DNA from: Puccinellia tenuiflora
Taxonomy: Eukaryota; Streptophyta; Magnoliopsida; Poales; Poaceae
Direction: 5' to 3'
Assembly (NCBI GenBank): GCA_012064385.1
Contig: QRDG01000240.1
Coordinates: forward strand, 1,717,406 to 1,781,405
Length of the DNA: 64,000 nt
Positions 32,661-46,292 of the stretch are shown piece after piece (positions within the stretch are counted from its first letter, which is position 1; each line of letters begins with the position of its first letter). Below the pieces are notes generated by a model. The model did not search any database. It was not told where the DNA came from and saw only the letters and a list, made by a program, of their open reading frames with translations. The position numbers were made by a program, and so were the translations under genes.

Positions 32661-34499
32661 CTATGTAGAAGGTGGAGGTCCAATCCGAAGATCACTAGGC
32701 CATCCATGTTGGATAAAAATATCCCTCGCCGTAAGCTCCAGTCGTGCAGACACCTCCATAAAAAGGTCTCGATGTTCCACACGTTGTAATGTGGACCACA
32801 AACGGAGCAAACTTGTGCTTCGGTAAATTACCTGCATAAGAGAAGAATTTTTATCATTAAAAACCTTGTCATTTCTACATAGACAGAGCGACCAAATTAT
32901 GGCTAACGCTCCCACCCTGATAATAGTTCTCACTTTATGATCAACACCATGTAACCAATTACCAAAAATATTGGCAATCGATCGAGGTGGATATAAGTTA
33001 GAAACTATCTGGATGAGTGACCAAATAGACCGAGCAAACTTGCATTGGAAGAATAAATGTTTAATCGTTTCCTCTTGATAGCAAAACACACATTTTTGTA
33101 CTTCCATGCCAGTTTCGCTTGACAAGATTGTCTTTGGTTAAAATAACCCCTTTACGAAGATACCATGCGAAAATTTTCAATTTTAAAGGTATCCTCATTT
33201 TCCAAATCTTCTTGTTATTATCGACCGGCACATCGGAATTAATCATAGCTCTATACATGGAATCTACTGAGAACTTTCCGTTAGAAAGCAGATTCCACCG
33301 AAACTCGTCAGGACCTTGCGACAACTGGACCACAGCCAGCCGCCCTAGTAGGGCATCCCACATCGCAAGACGTTGTCCAAGCAGAGTTCGTCTGAACGTC
33401 ACATTTGAAGGCGAGGACTGCATAACCGTCGCTAGTGTATCGCTCTTATGACGGACAATGTTGTAAAGAGCTGGATATTCTTCTCTGAGGGATGTATTTC
33501 CTAACCATTTATCCTCCCAGAAATGAATTTCCGATCCATCCTTTATATTGAAAGAGCCAAAGCGAAAGAATTGCTTCTTTGCCGCCATTAGGCCCGCCCA
33601 AAAATACGAATCACCCGGTTTCCAATATACCTGAGATAACGCTTTCGAGCCAATATATTTTCGCCTGAGAAGCGTTTGCCACACTCCGTCTTCGGTGAGT
33701 AGCTTAAAAAGCCACTTACCAAGGAGGGCTGTATTTTTAACCTTCAGGTCATTAATACCCAACCCTCCCTGATTTTTTGGACGGCAAACAACATCCCATC
33801 TAGCCAGTCGATATTTCTTCTTCTCGCTATCCCCTTGCCAAAAGAATCTTGATCGGAAATAATCCATTTTCTTAAGACTCCTTTTGGTATCTGGAAGAAT
33901 GATATCATATATAGTATCATATTACTTAGCACTGAATTAATGAGTACCAGACTCCCACCCAGGGATAGCAGTTTTCCTTTCCAATTGCTTAGCCTTGCTT
34001 GCAGACGTTCTTCAACATGCTTCCATTCGGCAATTGTCAATCTCCTATAGTGGATGGGAATACCCAAATACCTAATAGGAAATTGGCCCTGCGCACAACC
34101 AAATAATTCGGCATACTGTGCTGCTACGTCCTGTGCCTCGCCGAAGCAAAACAACTCACTTTTATGGAAATTAATTTTTAATGCCGATAGCTGCTCGAAA
34201 GCTGATAAAATTAATTTCAGGTTCCGAGCCTTTTCTAGGTCATGTTCCATAAAAAGAATTGTATCATCCACGTATTGAAGGATAGAAAGCCCACCGTCCA
34301 CGAGGTGTGGGATAACTCCTTCAATTTGGCCATCTAGTTTAGCCCGCTCGATCATGACCGCGAGCATATCAGCCACTATATTAAATAGCATAGGCGATAA
34401 AGGGTCACCTTGTCGAAGCCCTTTCTTTGTTTGGAAGTAATGGCCAGTGTCATTATTGACTTTAATAGCCACACTACCTCCCATAACAAAGTTTTGGAC
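32661..34499 (-). pseudogene. LINE RT C-terminal half and zf-RVT domain
   Basis: 33744-34484 holds GLRQGDPLSPMLF and the catalytic YVDD (LQYVDDTILFM). After a frameshift near 33870, 33061-33867 continues with VVCRPKNQGGLGI and WEDKWLG. A second shift near 33120 leads to 32661-33125, with the zinc-binding CVFCYQEETIKHLFFQC motif of the zf-RVT domain. Confidence 0.88.
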
Positions 34500-35940
34500 C
34501 TAAGCGCACCACTCCTCTGAGAAACCTTTCATCCTTAGAGTTTGAAGAAGGAAGGACCATTTAACCTTATCATAGGCTTTCTCAAAGTCGATCTTGAAAA
34601 TGACACCATTCAATTTTTTCCGGTGCATTCCATGAACCATCTCATGCAAAATAGCTACCCCATCAAGTATATTCCTACCTTGCATGAAAGCCGTTTGAGT
34701 AGGTCGAACCACATGATCAGCAACTGAATTCAACCTGATAGTCGCTGCCTTGGTAAAGATTTTGAAACTAACATTAAGGAGGCAGATAGGCCTATACTGT
34801 TGGATCCTTTCTGCCCCATTAATTTTAGGTAACAAAATGATCTCCCCGAAGTTAATGTGGAACAATTCCAGTTGTCCCTCATGTAGACAACCAAATAATT
34901 CCAACAGGTCGGACTTGATGACATCCCAAAAGTGCTGGTAGAAATCCGCAGGAAAGCCATCTGGACCCGGTGCCTTATTATGTTCCATTTGAAAGACTGC
35001 TTTTTTAACCTCATCCTCAGAAAAAGGTGAAGTAAGAAAAGCGTCCTCCTCGTCGGAAACTTGGGGGATATCATCTGTTCGGGACTCGTCAAGGGAGACA
35101 TTTCCTTCATCCGGAGCCCCAAATAGACCTTTATAATAATGCGTTATATAGTTCACCATATTTTCCTGTCCCTCGATCAATCCCTCATCTTGATTTAGAG
35201 AGTGAATAAGTTTCTTCCTATGCCTGCCATTGGCAACACTATGGAAGTATCTTGTATTCGAGTCTCCTTCAAGAATAAATTGAGCTTTTGATCTTTGGTA
35301 CCATTTGATTTCCTCTTCACATAAAAGACGGGCTATCTGCGCATTGGATTGACTTTTCAGTTCAATCTCTGTCGCCGATAAAGGACGTCCAACCGCTATT
35401 TCATCGAGGTCCTCGATAATGGACGACAGTCTAATCTTCTCTTTTTTAAGTATACCGGCTGTGTGACGAGCCCATCCTCGAAGGAATTTACGTATGTTAC
35501 GTATTTTATTGTTCCATCTTCGGATTGGGGTGTTACCAGCAACCGGCCTGGACCAAACCTCTTTCACCATGTCGTCCAACCCTTCACGTTGAAACCAACC
35601 TAACTCAAATTTGAATTGGTGGTTCGTATGTGGCTTTGGGACTCCAGAGGTCAAGAGAATCGGCGCATGATCCGACAAAGAATCTATGCGCTCCAAAGCG
35701 CGCACCGACACCAAAGGGTACTGAGTTTTCCAGTCGGCATCCATAAGTACGCGATCCAGTTTTTCATATGTCGGATGAGGTAGACTGTTCGCCCAAGTGA
35801 ACTGCCTACCAGACATATGAACCTCTCTTAAATCCAAACTGTCTATCACAACATTGAAAAGAAAGGGCCAATGGTTGTCGAACCTGCCTCTACTCTTTTC
35901 GTGTGGAAATCTGAGCATGTTAAAGTCCCCACCTATGTTT
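34500..35940 (-). pseudogene. LINE endonuclease C-terminus and RT N-terminal half
   Basis: The endonuclease remnant shows FTWANSLPHPTYEKLDRVL and SLSDHAPILL (catalytic SDH). The RT follows with HNKAPGPDGFPADFYQHFW, YRPICLLNVSFKIFTKA, FMQGRNILDG and FEKAYDKVKW. A TAG at 34500-34502 stops the frame, and RT continues in the same frame beyond. Confidence 0.88.
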
Positions 35941-35954
35941 CAGTCAGCTGGGAA

Positions 35955-37500
35955 ACTGAACCTGGGCTAAAACAATTTGGCCCAGGCCCCCAGCGACCAT
36001 CCACGGCCGGCCAGATCCAAGAGCATCTCTAGCGGAGGCCCAAAAACCCCGTATCCGGACGGATTCATTAGAAAAAGACCGGCCACCTTGAAGGCCTCTT
36101 CCGGCATAGCTCTCCCAGCGTCAAGTGTCGTGTTTTTCTTTCGCATGTCTACCACGGGGTGCCTCTGTGATGTTACTTGTCGAATTGGAAAGCAAAGTGG
36201 GGATAAGAAGGAGAGAGGGACTCGAGAGGATGTGTGTGCTACAATTTTTACTTTTATTTAGAAACCCAAGACCCTCAAAGAGCACACTCTCTTCTCTTAA
36301 TTTATTTAACTCCAAACGAAAGTTGCACGGTACAGTTTGTGCAACAGAAGTAAAAGAAACACACATTAGATGGTAAAATCACTAAAAGGGAAACGTAAAT
36401 GATTACAATTTTATGAAAAATAATAGTTTGTTACTATTGAATTTAAGAACCCCTCGCGCACAATGGTTCTTTTGTGCTCATGATGCCCCCTATTCTAGTG
36501 TTCTTTTGTGCTCATGATGCGAGCTTGATGGTTCGGCCGCCTGTCCTGGGGGGGGGGGGGGGGGGGGTCTGTCAGCGCAAAACACGATCAACAATGTAAG
36601 GTTCTCGTCTATTTGATCGGGCAACTGAACCAACTCTTCAAAACTTATGAATTGGTCCACCTTCCGCAAGTTCGTCAATGTCCATTTTGCACCAGACTTT
36701 TGGAGCAATGTTAACATGCAAAAAGTAGAGCTAGAGACTAGATTTTAAAGATTTCTTCAGTAAAATTTAGTTTTATCATCTTTACTTATTGTTGATGAGT
36801 TTTTCTGTTTGTGTAATCTAATGTATTACACTCTTAGTAATCAATAAAGTCGATACTCGAGAAGTACGACTACCAAAACATTAAAATACTTGTCAACCCA
36901 CTTAATTTCCCACTAGTTAGTGTACTAACTTTTGTTTGCGGAATAAATGGTGTACTAACCTAGTAGTAACTCCTAAAAAATATGAAACACCTTGTAGTTT
37001 TGTTTCTATACATATTTCCATCAAATCACACCACCGCGGCGAGGTCAACCAAGTGTGGTGATGTGAAAAAACTCTCGCTCGGTGCCGGAGGGACATGTCC
37101 ATTGCTTTCTCCTCCTGTGGTGCTTTGGTGCTAGTACATAATATAAGAAACATAATCTAATAGTACAAGTAAATTTTGACACCCTTGATACAAGACACAA
37201 CTACCATATTATAAAATTTTAAGACTAAATTAGATTCGCAACTAGAGAAGGAAAGAAGACAAATCCAACTATGAATAGTTTCACAATGCAAATCTGGTTT
37301 GGATTAGTATACTTGATACTAAGACTGAATTGTCTTTTTTTTTCTGGGCTATGGAACTGGTTTTGAAGTGAAAATTTAGGGCATAATGACTTCACCTTGT
37401 ATCAATCTTGTCAAAATATTCAGATAATTTTTGAACTTCTGTTTGTATAATTTTATTATATAGAAAAAGGAAGCACCGGATCGATAGTCTCAAGAAGCTG
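35955..37500. other. Intergenic, decayed
   Basis: This is the displaced upstream flank of the reductase gene. It contains a G-run at about 36547-36567 and a GAGCATCTCTAGCGG stretch near 36021 that recalls Harbinger-type ends, without a partner. A 75-codon minus frame at 36490-36717 matches nothing I recognise. Confidence 0.45.
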
Positions 37501-37509
37501 GGCAGGTAC

Positions 37510-37894
37510 TGTTATTTTATGGTGATCCAAATCCGGTTATATAAGAGAGAAGGCTAACGACGGAGCGAAGCGAGGCCCGTCGCCGGTAGGCTTGGGCCGA
37601 CGCGAAGCGGAGGCGTTACCCCATCAGGGTACGGTACGAGTTGTTACCGAGTTGGATTAGGGTTTACCTGTTACCGACCTATTAGGCCAGGACCACTATA
37701 AATACCTCTTGTCAGCTGCCGCACGGGATAAGCCACATATTGTAAATCCCGGCACGTTTGTAACCTCACCCGAAATAGTGAAGTATTGTTAGCTGGCGCC
37801 CGTGATTTTTTCTCTTTCTTGTTGGAAGAGTTTTCACGTTAAAATCTCATGTCTCATTGGTTTCATCTTATTTAATTTTGCTATAGCCTGTAAC
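37510..37894 (+). repeat. Probable solo or truncated copia LTR
   Basis: A TATA-like CTATAAATACC at about 37695, a GGCGCCCGTGATTTTTTC stretch and a TTTTCACGTTAAAATCTC stretch ending near CCTGTAACA resemble the R-U5 part of plant copia LTRs. The TGTTA start near 37510 is a guess. No second copy, coding part or matching target duplication is visible. Confidence 0.35.
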
Positions 37895-38741
37895 ATGCCC
37901 GAGGCGGGCGTAGACGAGGAGGAATCCAATACGGAGGAGCAGAGCACAGTAGAAGAAATCATGCAGTACCACTGACTGGTTGGTGGTGCCGTTGATGGCG
38001 GAGGGACTGGACTGGAGCGAGCATCAATCGCGTCGGCATCGTCTCGCCTGCGTCGCATTCAAGCCACACTCCACACCACAGTCGCCGGCAGCGAGCGAGC
38101 GTCCCCGTGAGTTATGGGAATTTAATGGCGGCAGCAGCCGCGCCTCAGCTTGAGGAAAAAGGAGCTTTTCCGGGTGCACAGATCTCGACGTGAAAAGTCT
38201 CCAGGGCTAGATGCCGCTGCTGCTAGCTGAGTAGGCCTCCTGCTCCTCCTCGGTTTTTAAAATCTTCCGTCGTTTCCGTGCTGGCAACGACGACGCACAC
38301 GCCACCGCTCCCGTCGCGCCGAGGGCCGAATCATTTCGCAATCGATTACAGTACTCAGTAGACTGCGCCTGGCAGCCCTGTCGGTCGTCTCTCTCTGCTG
38401 CTGACTGCCTTCGACTTGGCCTCCAGCCACACTGGCGCAAAGAGTCGTCGACAGCCGCGCGCGATACACCCACTCGCAAGACTCATTTCTGAATTCGAAC
38501 TCGCAATTTAGGTCCCACAAAGTGTTATCTTAGAAGATTTCCAAACAAAGGAATTCTGTACAAAGTGTCTTTGGATGTGCACAAAAAAATATTGACAATT
38601 TTTGCAGAGCATCGAGGAGGGTAGACAGAGATAGAAAGTGAGTGCATTTGAATTATAGAGGAGAAAAACAATGAAGTTCAAACTCAAGTTATGATCCCTA
38701 TTGATTGGAGTCTATAGAGATGAATTCTAAGGTTCCGTTTG
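37895..38741. other. Intergenic, nothing firm
   Basis: A short acidic frame (37896-37976, MPEAGVDEEESNTEEQSTVE) is present but too short to assign. The remainder shows no recognisable gene. Confidence 0.4.
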
Positions 38742-39212
38742 TGACGTGGGTGTACCCTTCGGGTATACCACGATTGAGATATATGGTGTTCAAATAAGCT
38801 GCGGCCCATGGGACAAGTCCAAAAAGAAGGCTTATACCGAAGGAAACAGCCCAAGAAGTGAGGAGCTTTACGTTGGTTGTAGTATTCTCAAATTGTAACC
38901 CTAATCGGTAAAGGATTCCCGGGACCCAGCCCAACTACATAAGGGCTGGGAGGGCCGCCGACCGGGGACACGCTCGTATTCATCGCCAGAAACCCTAGCG
39001 AGATTGCATCTACCGATCTCGCCATTGTAACCCTTGTAAACAATCTCGATCAATACCAGACAAGCAGGACGTAGGGCTTTTATCTTCGGGGGCCTGAACC
39101 TGGGTAAACCTTGTTTTTCAGCCGACGGGTCTACTAGCACCACCATCTTCTTCCTCTCTTCACGAAACCCAAGGATGACCTCCGAGGGATTTGGCGTGGT
39201 AACCCCACGTCA
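38742..39212 (+). repeat. 5' LTR of Tat-type gypsy
   Basis: It starts TGACGTGGG and ends CCCCACGTCA, so the LTR itself has 9-bp inverted ends. It matches 62019-62474 along its length with scattered differences. Confidence 0.88.
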
Positions 39213-39214
39213 AT

Positions 39215-39230
39215 TGGCGCCGTCTGTGGG
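39215..39230 (+). promoter_or_regulatory. Primer-binding site, gypsy element
   Basis: TGGCGCCGTCTGTGGG lies two bases after the LTR end, the usual site in this group of grass gypsy elements. Confidence 0.85.
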
Positions 39231-39240
39231 AAAGACTGGT

Positions 39241-39945
39241 GTTGGATCTACGGATTCGGCGGCTTCATCATCGACAATCGGCGACTCGTCGACTCTGCAA
39301 TCGTCGATCTTCTTCGGCTCTCTGGGATTCAGCCCGCACTCGCCGGTCACGCTGCCGGCTTTCGCGGATCTACACGCGGGCGTAGATGTGAGCTTCGGCG
39401 AACTACGCTTCTACGTCAACAAGTGGGGCACGCTTCGCCTCACGGACACACCTCGCTTTGCAGCGGCAACAACCCGCCACTTCATCGACTGCTGCGGCGG
39501 GATCCGCCTCTTCATCGGTTGCGTCGGCGGCCGCCGTGCTACCCGACACCGAACTCTCGAGCGAATTTCTCGATGAGCTCGCGTCGTTTTCGACTGCGAC
39601 ATCGCGATCTGCATCGCCAACCATCAACCTCGCGTGCACGACCGAGCCGGCGGTCATGCCCTGTGCTTCATCGACTCCGCCATCGAGCCCTGCATACTCC
39701 GTCGGCGGGACCCAAACAACTTTCGAGTCCGTGTTTGGAGGCGACTCGGACCTGGAGGAGATTCCGCGCATCCCCCCATTCAAGTATACATGACAGTACC
39801 CGCAGGAGCACCCGCGGGAACAGCTGTAATAACGGCAGCATCACCAAGCGCCCCACCTCCTCCACTCAAGCAGCGCACATACCCGTTCACAGTCACCCTA
39901 CAAAACGGGCGAACCCCAGTTGCATATCACCCAAGCCATGGGTGA
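39241..39945 (+). pseudogene. gypsy gag, N-terminal part before the nested insertion
   Basis: Ser/Ala-rich gag leader, first in one frame (FFGSLGFSPHSPVTLPAFAD), then after a shift near 39465 in another (LDELASFSTATSRS, FGGDSDLEEIPRIPPF), and after a further shift near 39790 a Pro-rich stretch. The coding sequence is cut by the nested element at the GGTGA target (39941-39945). Confidence 0.7.
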
Positions 39946-42900
39946 TGCGGTGACCCAGCACACCACTGCAAGGTGTAGTGTGCAAGTCGTTGACATAATA
40001 CTCACAGAAGGACCTATCCGTGAATATTACATCCCTCAGAGTGGTACAACAGAAACATAGCAGGTCCAAGGTAACACTATAGGATTACAACAATATTCAC
40101 TACAAAATCTCGAGAACCTCCTCGATACATAGAGGATAGCCTCGTGCAAATGAAATCCAGAGAAGATCCAATTCGTAGCACTAAGCTGGAGATCAACTCT
40201 AGCTCTAACTCCTAATCCACTACTGATGTTGCCACCACCTTAATCTACTCTATCTGGAGTGTCCCTATTTCCTATTGTACTTATACTTTCAACAGACATG
40301 GTCTCCTCCGTTGGCAGAGGGATCTCCTCGAAATCGTTGACATTGCTCCTTCGTGGCCATAGTTGTCATCGTGCTTCGGTTGGTGAAGTAGCGGTTGACT
40401 CCTTGATGAAGATCTCGATGTCATGGTGAACCACCGTCAACTCCTTTGAGGGTTCCAAAATTCTAAGCAGGGGGTCAAAAGGGCAAGGGTGAGTAACCAG
40501 CGTTACCCAGCAAGTCCATTATGTACGGTGGGAAGTTTGATGCACTACTACAGCTTTAGACTCCAGGGAGCCTTAAGCTTAATGCAAGGTTTTTGTAAAC
40601 ATTTCTTCAAGAGGTAGCTTTTATTCTGAAAACTATGCCCGTCATCCTTCACAGGGCTAGAACTTTCATGGAGTTCCTTTCCTGCAGCGTTCGCAGCTCC
40701 TTCCCGGAACATGGAGTAACATGTTACAATTTTTTACACTCTGCAGACTTTACCCATAAGAGATCAAGACTTTGTTGCACAACCGGGCGATCTTTCCCGT
40801 CCACACTCTCTTTGGTGTGGGGCCCAGTTTTTGATCCAAGTCATTCACTGTGCTTCTCCGCACAACGCATGCCCACCCAATTCATGCATAGCAGAATCAC
40901 CCCTGATGCTCTACCCCTCACGGTAGACACCTAGGCACCCTCTTGCAGACCATCCTAGACCCCAGTCGCCGTGGGAATTAAGGGATCCCACCCATATGCA
41001 TGTAGTCCCACAAGACCTACAGCCTACGGCACTGGCAGCCCGTTGACATGCATCCGGGAGAAGTACAGATGGCATTTCCCGTCCCATTCCAGGTCTTATG
41101 GTTAACGCGTCTTTACGGCGCAATCATTATGACGGCATTTGTTATTAAGTCCTAGGTAATACTTTCCCGTGCAAATGGAACCTCCGGACCTATTCTTCTT
41201 ACCATGGTCCCATTTGCCAACCATAATAGGTTACCACCACTCGGGTAGATAGCCAAATAGTCATATTATTAAAGATATAGGTTTTATGCTTTCTTTTGCA
41301 TAAAGGTGATAGTATATTAAAGTTTTGCAAATAGTTTTCTAACAAATATTTCAAGAGGTATGAACAAGTGATGAACTTGCCTGTGATAGAGGTGGCAGTT
41401 CATGCCCTTCGGGGTTCTAGGGTTGCGTCAGAACCCGGAGATCTGAAAACAGCAAAGTAGTCTGGGTAAGGACTACTGGAAACACTTGCAATATGCTATT
41501 ATGCATAGATATGAGATGCATCGTATATAACTCAAAATACCCAAACTCATAAGTAAGCGCTTCGCGTTATTGATTACTTTGTTAACGGTGAGATGCTTTA
41601 AGTTGTTATAACTTTTAGATTTAGGTGTTTGCTATGATTATCGAAGTAATGTTTTACATGATTAATAAACAACTTACAGGTGCTCAGTTAAGGATTGCAT
41701 TTATTTCATAATTTTATTTTATTTAACTACTTTCAAAAAGTAATAACACTAGAGTGATAGATTTTCAAATGAACTCTTTTTTGTGTGTTTTACCTAGGAT
41801 GAGTAACGGAACAGTCATTTACATTATGGTATTTGAGTTCAAATTTTATGTGTTGAACCTTTATTTCAAATCTATTTTATTTTTAGAAAACTAGTTGTTT
41901 TAGAAGCTAGTACAATTCAATTCCACTTACTACCTTTGAAATAAATACATAAGAAAATTCTTTTCCAATAATTTATTTTAAAATAATTAAAATCATATCC
42001 ATTTATGGATCTTAGTATTTTTCATTCAATAAAACCATTTCAATAAATTAAATAAAAATCATATTTGAAATCCTTATAAAATTTGGAGTTGAAAACATAT
42101 TTTTATTTAATTTTAGGAATTTATTTGAATTTCAAAATTTTAGGTGATGTTTATGTGGCATTTTGGTAATTCTAAACAACTTTTATTTTTAGTTGCTAAT
42201 TATGAATGAATTAGCCATATTAAATAGGTTTCCTTTTTCTAAGAATTTTTGTATATTATTTGTAATTTTCTAAATTACAGAACAAAAGTTATTGAATTTG
42301 CAATTTTTAAACATTTCTGGAATTATTTAAATAGCTGCCAGGGGGGTCCCACATGTCAAGGATTTAACCATTTCTGAAAGGATAAACATGGGATGACGTC
42401 AGCTGACGTCATCAACCATGGGCAGCGGCCACTCCGGCCCTGCTCCGGCCGACTCCGGCCATCCCCGACCACGCGGACACGCGCATTCAACGCGCACGGT
42501 CGAGGCGTACCCAGGGGTGGCGGCGCTGCCCCTAAATGGTCGCCGGAGCTACCATGGCGACGATGCACCGCGGCGGCGCACGGCGGCCGAGCTCAATCTC
42601 GAGCTACGTGACGCAATCGAGAGGGCAAACGGAATCAATCGAAGCTTCAGCTCACCGCAGTTGTAGTGGACAAGGTTGTGGCGTTGAAGAAGCTACGGCG
42701 GCGACGGAATCATGCTCGACGGCGGCGGCGGCTGTTCGGGATGTCGATGACGTTCCTCACCCTCCGGCCTCCCCAGCTCGAGCGCGACCCACTGGCGTGT
42801 AGAGGACAACGAGGCGAGGTGAGTAGACAAGGTCGCCGGTCTTCTGGCTTGATGGTTCGTCGGCGATTTGAAAGGGCGTCGGCGGCCGTACGAACTAGGG

Positions 42901-43751
42901 TTAGGGTTTCGGGTCACTTCCTGAGAGAGAGGAAGAAAGAGAGAGAGTGAGGAAGAGAGAATGGGCGAGGGCGAGATGCGGACGTCTCCTCCTAGCTCTT
43001 ATCCTCCCCGGCGCGTCGGCAAGCAGGAGGTGGCACGGCGACGGTCGCTGTCGTCCTTCTGGCCGGAAGAGAAGGAGAAAGAAAAGATTTTCTGAAAAAC
43101 CCCCTGGGCTTGTTTGTAATTACTGAATCTTTTAAAGCAGAGACTTCGTATATATTTTTAGGGCTTTTAGACAAGTCTAAAAATCATGAAAAAATTCATG
43201 GATGCTTCTAATATTATAGAGAAGCTCCACGTATTTTTATTTTGAATTTTTGGAACACCTAGGTCACATTTAAAAAAATAGAGAGATGTTTTGGTCATTA
43301 AAATGTGTTCACATTAATCTTAGATACAACCAAGTTCTTATGTTCAAAAGCAATACATGCCATGAACTTGATAAATTACTTAAAAATATTACAAAGTTGG
43401 GATGGGTGTTAACACAATTATACCTTAGTATTTATTTGTGAGTTGTTTGCTTTAAAGAATAAACATGTATAACTTCATTATTCGATATTAATAAGATTAC
43501 CAATTTAATATCATTTGTATTCTCCAATTTGGATCTGATTCCCGCAACCGTTAAAAAATGCCTGGAGGTCATGTCAAAATTAATCACATTCACCTCAGAT
43601 GAGCAAAACTCTATTCATGAGGGTGAATGATCTCCAATCCCTCCAGGTTTTTATTTTTTGAAAAATTTATTCGGATTTTCAGATGCATGCATGCAGATGC
43701 ACAAAATCATACTTCTACCCTTCATTGGTTGTTAAATGCTGGGGTATTACA
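39946..43751 (-). repeat. 3' LTR of LARD-like element (3806 bp)
   Basis: The minus strand begins TGTAATACCCCAGC and ends GGGTCACCGCA. It aligns along its full length with 46293-50068, with small indels such as the extra segment near 42550-42595. Confidence 0.92.
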
Positions 43752-46292
43752 GTCTTCCCCCCTTAACAAAAACTTCGTCCCGAAGTTTCGGCTCCTCCCA
43801 CGTAGAGATACATAGAAAGAATTTTTGCTGATATTAATTCACTCAAATTCCCTTCTGACGTGGACGCAGATATTGGTGATCCTTTGTCCCACATACTTTT
43901 CTGCATCTTCCCTTGATCCATACTATACATCTGTCAACTTTCATCTAATATTGATTAAATTCTAGTGATTCTATTACTCCTTCATGTTTCTTGAATCATC
44001 TAATTCTGACTCCTCACATTTCCATGGCTTTATAGCCCTCTGTCGAAGATCTTCATCTACATCCTTATACGACCTTTCGATATGTTTGTTGGTTTACTTC
44101 CCTATAATCCCGAGACTAGCAAGACTTTATTTCTGATGGTAACTATTGGCTTTCGTTTCAGAACCCCTGGGTTAACTGTTCTTTCCAGCTTTATAGAACA
44201 TCATCCATCGAGACTTGGTACTACTTCGACCTTGTCTTCGTCATCGTATTCCCTTCTAACTGCAAGTCTTCTCCGTCAAGTACTAATCAACATATATATA
44301 ATTCCTTTTTTTTCCTTGAATTTTCCTGAGTCTTCCTCTATTCTGGAGTCCGGTTAAGCGAACCTCCTTCCGTCAGCTCTAATCCATCGAGCCTTATTCA
44401 GTCAACTCTATTTAGTCAAGCTTCATAACTCACCTTTTTGCTCAAATCTTAGTATACCTACCTAATGGTCTCAAAAAGATCTTAGGTATATATCCAAAAT
44501 ATTGCGAAATCCCGGTGTTGTCCTCCTTTTGAGGAGTGGAATCTAAGACGTCAATCTTGTTGATAACATCTATCTTAATAGTGGCTCTGGATGTAAGTTG
44601 TAGCTTTAGTACTTTGGCTTCACCAGTGTCAGATACCCTCTTCCAAATAGATCAACTTTCTTGGCTTATCATCAATCCACAACAAACTAGACTCTTTTCC
44701 CTTGATTCAAATGTTCTTCGGAACAATGAACTCCGTGTTTGGCAATTAGTTTTACTTCTTCCATCATTGATGATGTCTACAATAGATGATCAACTCCCTG
44801 TTTATTCTTGCAGAACTGGATATATCCACATTCTTCCGGTCTTCATCCTCCTTTATCTTCAACCTTATAGTACTCTTGGACACATATGTGTTGATAAACT
44901 TCTTCTCACGCTTGATCCCAGTAGTATCAATATCTCTTCTTTGCTCCTACAACAATCTCTTCCACTAAGTTAGAACAATCTCGTTAACATGTATCTGCAT
45001 TTTATTGCTTCTTCTTTCAATGTCTTTGAATTTCCCTTTTGTCTCTGTCATTCCATGACCTCCGTCATTGTGTTTGTCAACTATGGAACGACGTTGTGAC
45101 CTGATAAGCAAAAACTTCACAACCTTCCTTCTTGGATATGTCTCCTAATTTAGCTTTCCTTGAAACATCTTTGGTAGATCTTTGTCTTCTTTTTGACTTC
45201 CTTCTCTTCGCGAGCTTCCATTGCTGCAACAATTCTGGTCACTCAGAACGCTCTCATACTAACCTATGTACCCTCTAGACCAGTAACATCAAGAAAGAAC
45301 AAATGTTGCAACATGCATTTGCACAACAAGTTCAAACTTCATGCTCGGATCTAGTCAATCAAAAATCCAATAAGAACCAATAAAACCCAAATATAATTAT
45401 ATATCACTCATGCACCATTAGCCCATAAAATACGTAGTACTTTGAGTATAAACATCTCAAGTACCAAGGCTCAGATGCTATACATTACAAGTTAGGTATA
45501 CAATACATTATAGACCTATTTCATATAACAACTCTTGCCTCACTGGCTTATGGGACAGGTTTACCCTTCACTCAAAGCATGACTTATAAGAGTATTTACC
45601 CCAATTGACCATTCGCAATTAGGTAACTCTGGCCTAGTATCTACTTATACCTATCTCCATCTTAGTTCAAAAGGAACTAAGGCTTCTTGGACTTGAACTT
45701 CGTCTTCATGCATTGACGTACTTCCATACTTCTTCATATCTTCAAGTGTAACCTCACGTTCACTCGTGTAGGTACTATTGATATACAAGAATACCATAAA
45801 GCTTTACTTCTGGCAAGTGCACTACTCCATATCCTCCTTGAAATGGTATCTATTTATCCGACATCCTCTTCGGACGTGAATCATATTAACGTAGCATACT
45901 TACCATAACTTGCATGGCTTAGTATATCCAACTCACCATTGTTCTTCTCTTCTCTTATTCTTCCATCATCAACTCCTAATAGGGTTCTACTTCATAGGAT
46001 GGCATCCTCAATGATACCACATAGATATCACTGACTTAGATACATGACAGCTATTATAGAGAGCAACCTCTCACCTGGTATACCAATTTTTAAAATAAAC
46101 AAGACAAGTACTATACCTATAGAAAATTAGATAGGAATACTCTATATAAGTATGACGTTATTATTCTCAAGTGAATAACCATCATAAGTCATAGAAAGAT
46201 ATAGTTAGATAAAATAACTTCCTATAGTCTTTACCAACCTACAAGTCTCCTAAAAGGTTTCAAACCTAAGGTCGCTTTGCTCTGATACCAGC
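43752..46292 (-). other. Internal region of LARD-like element
   Basis: It is non-coding apart from its left edge. There, at about 43753-43800 on the minus strand, a short open stretch reads EPKLRDEVFVKGGRL and then stops next to the polypurine tract, much like the end of gypsy pol proteins. No other gag-pol motifs are seen. The plus-strand frames at 44082-44973 look like chance. Confidence 0.65.
46279..46290 (-). promoter_or_regulatory. Primer-binding site, LARD-like element
   Basis: The minus strand reads TGGTATCAGAGC two bases after the LTR end, complementary to initiator methionine tRNA. Confidence 0.88.

Larger units (their letters stand above)
32505..35946 (-). mobile_element. L1-type LINE, 5'-truncated
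   Basis: It encodes the end of an endonuclease, RT and a C-terminal zinc-binding domain. Its 3' side has an A-rich tail. An 8-bp direct repeat GCTGGGAA lies at 32497-32504 and 35947-35954, which fits a target duplication. The 5' end begins inside the endonuclease (GGDFNMLRFPHEK), as is common for LINEs. Confidence 0.87.

Noticed and set aside
44536..44973. 145-codon plus-strand frame inside the LARD-like element
   Set aside because: The element is on the minus strand and the frame has no known motif; Ser/Leu-rich chance frame in T/C-rich DNA.
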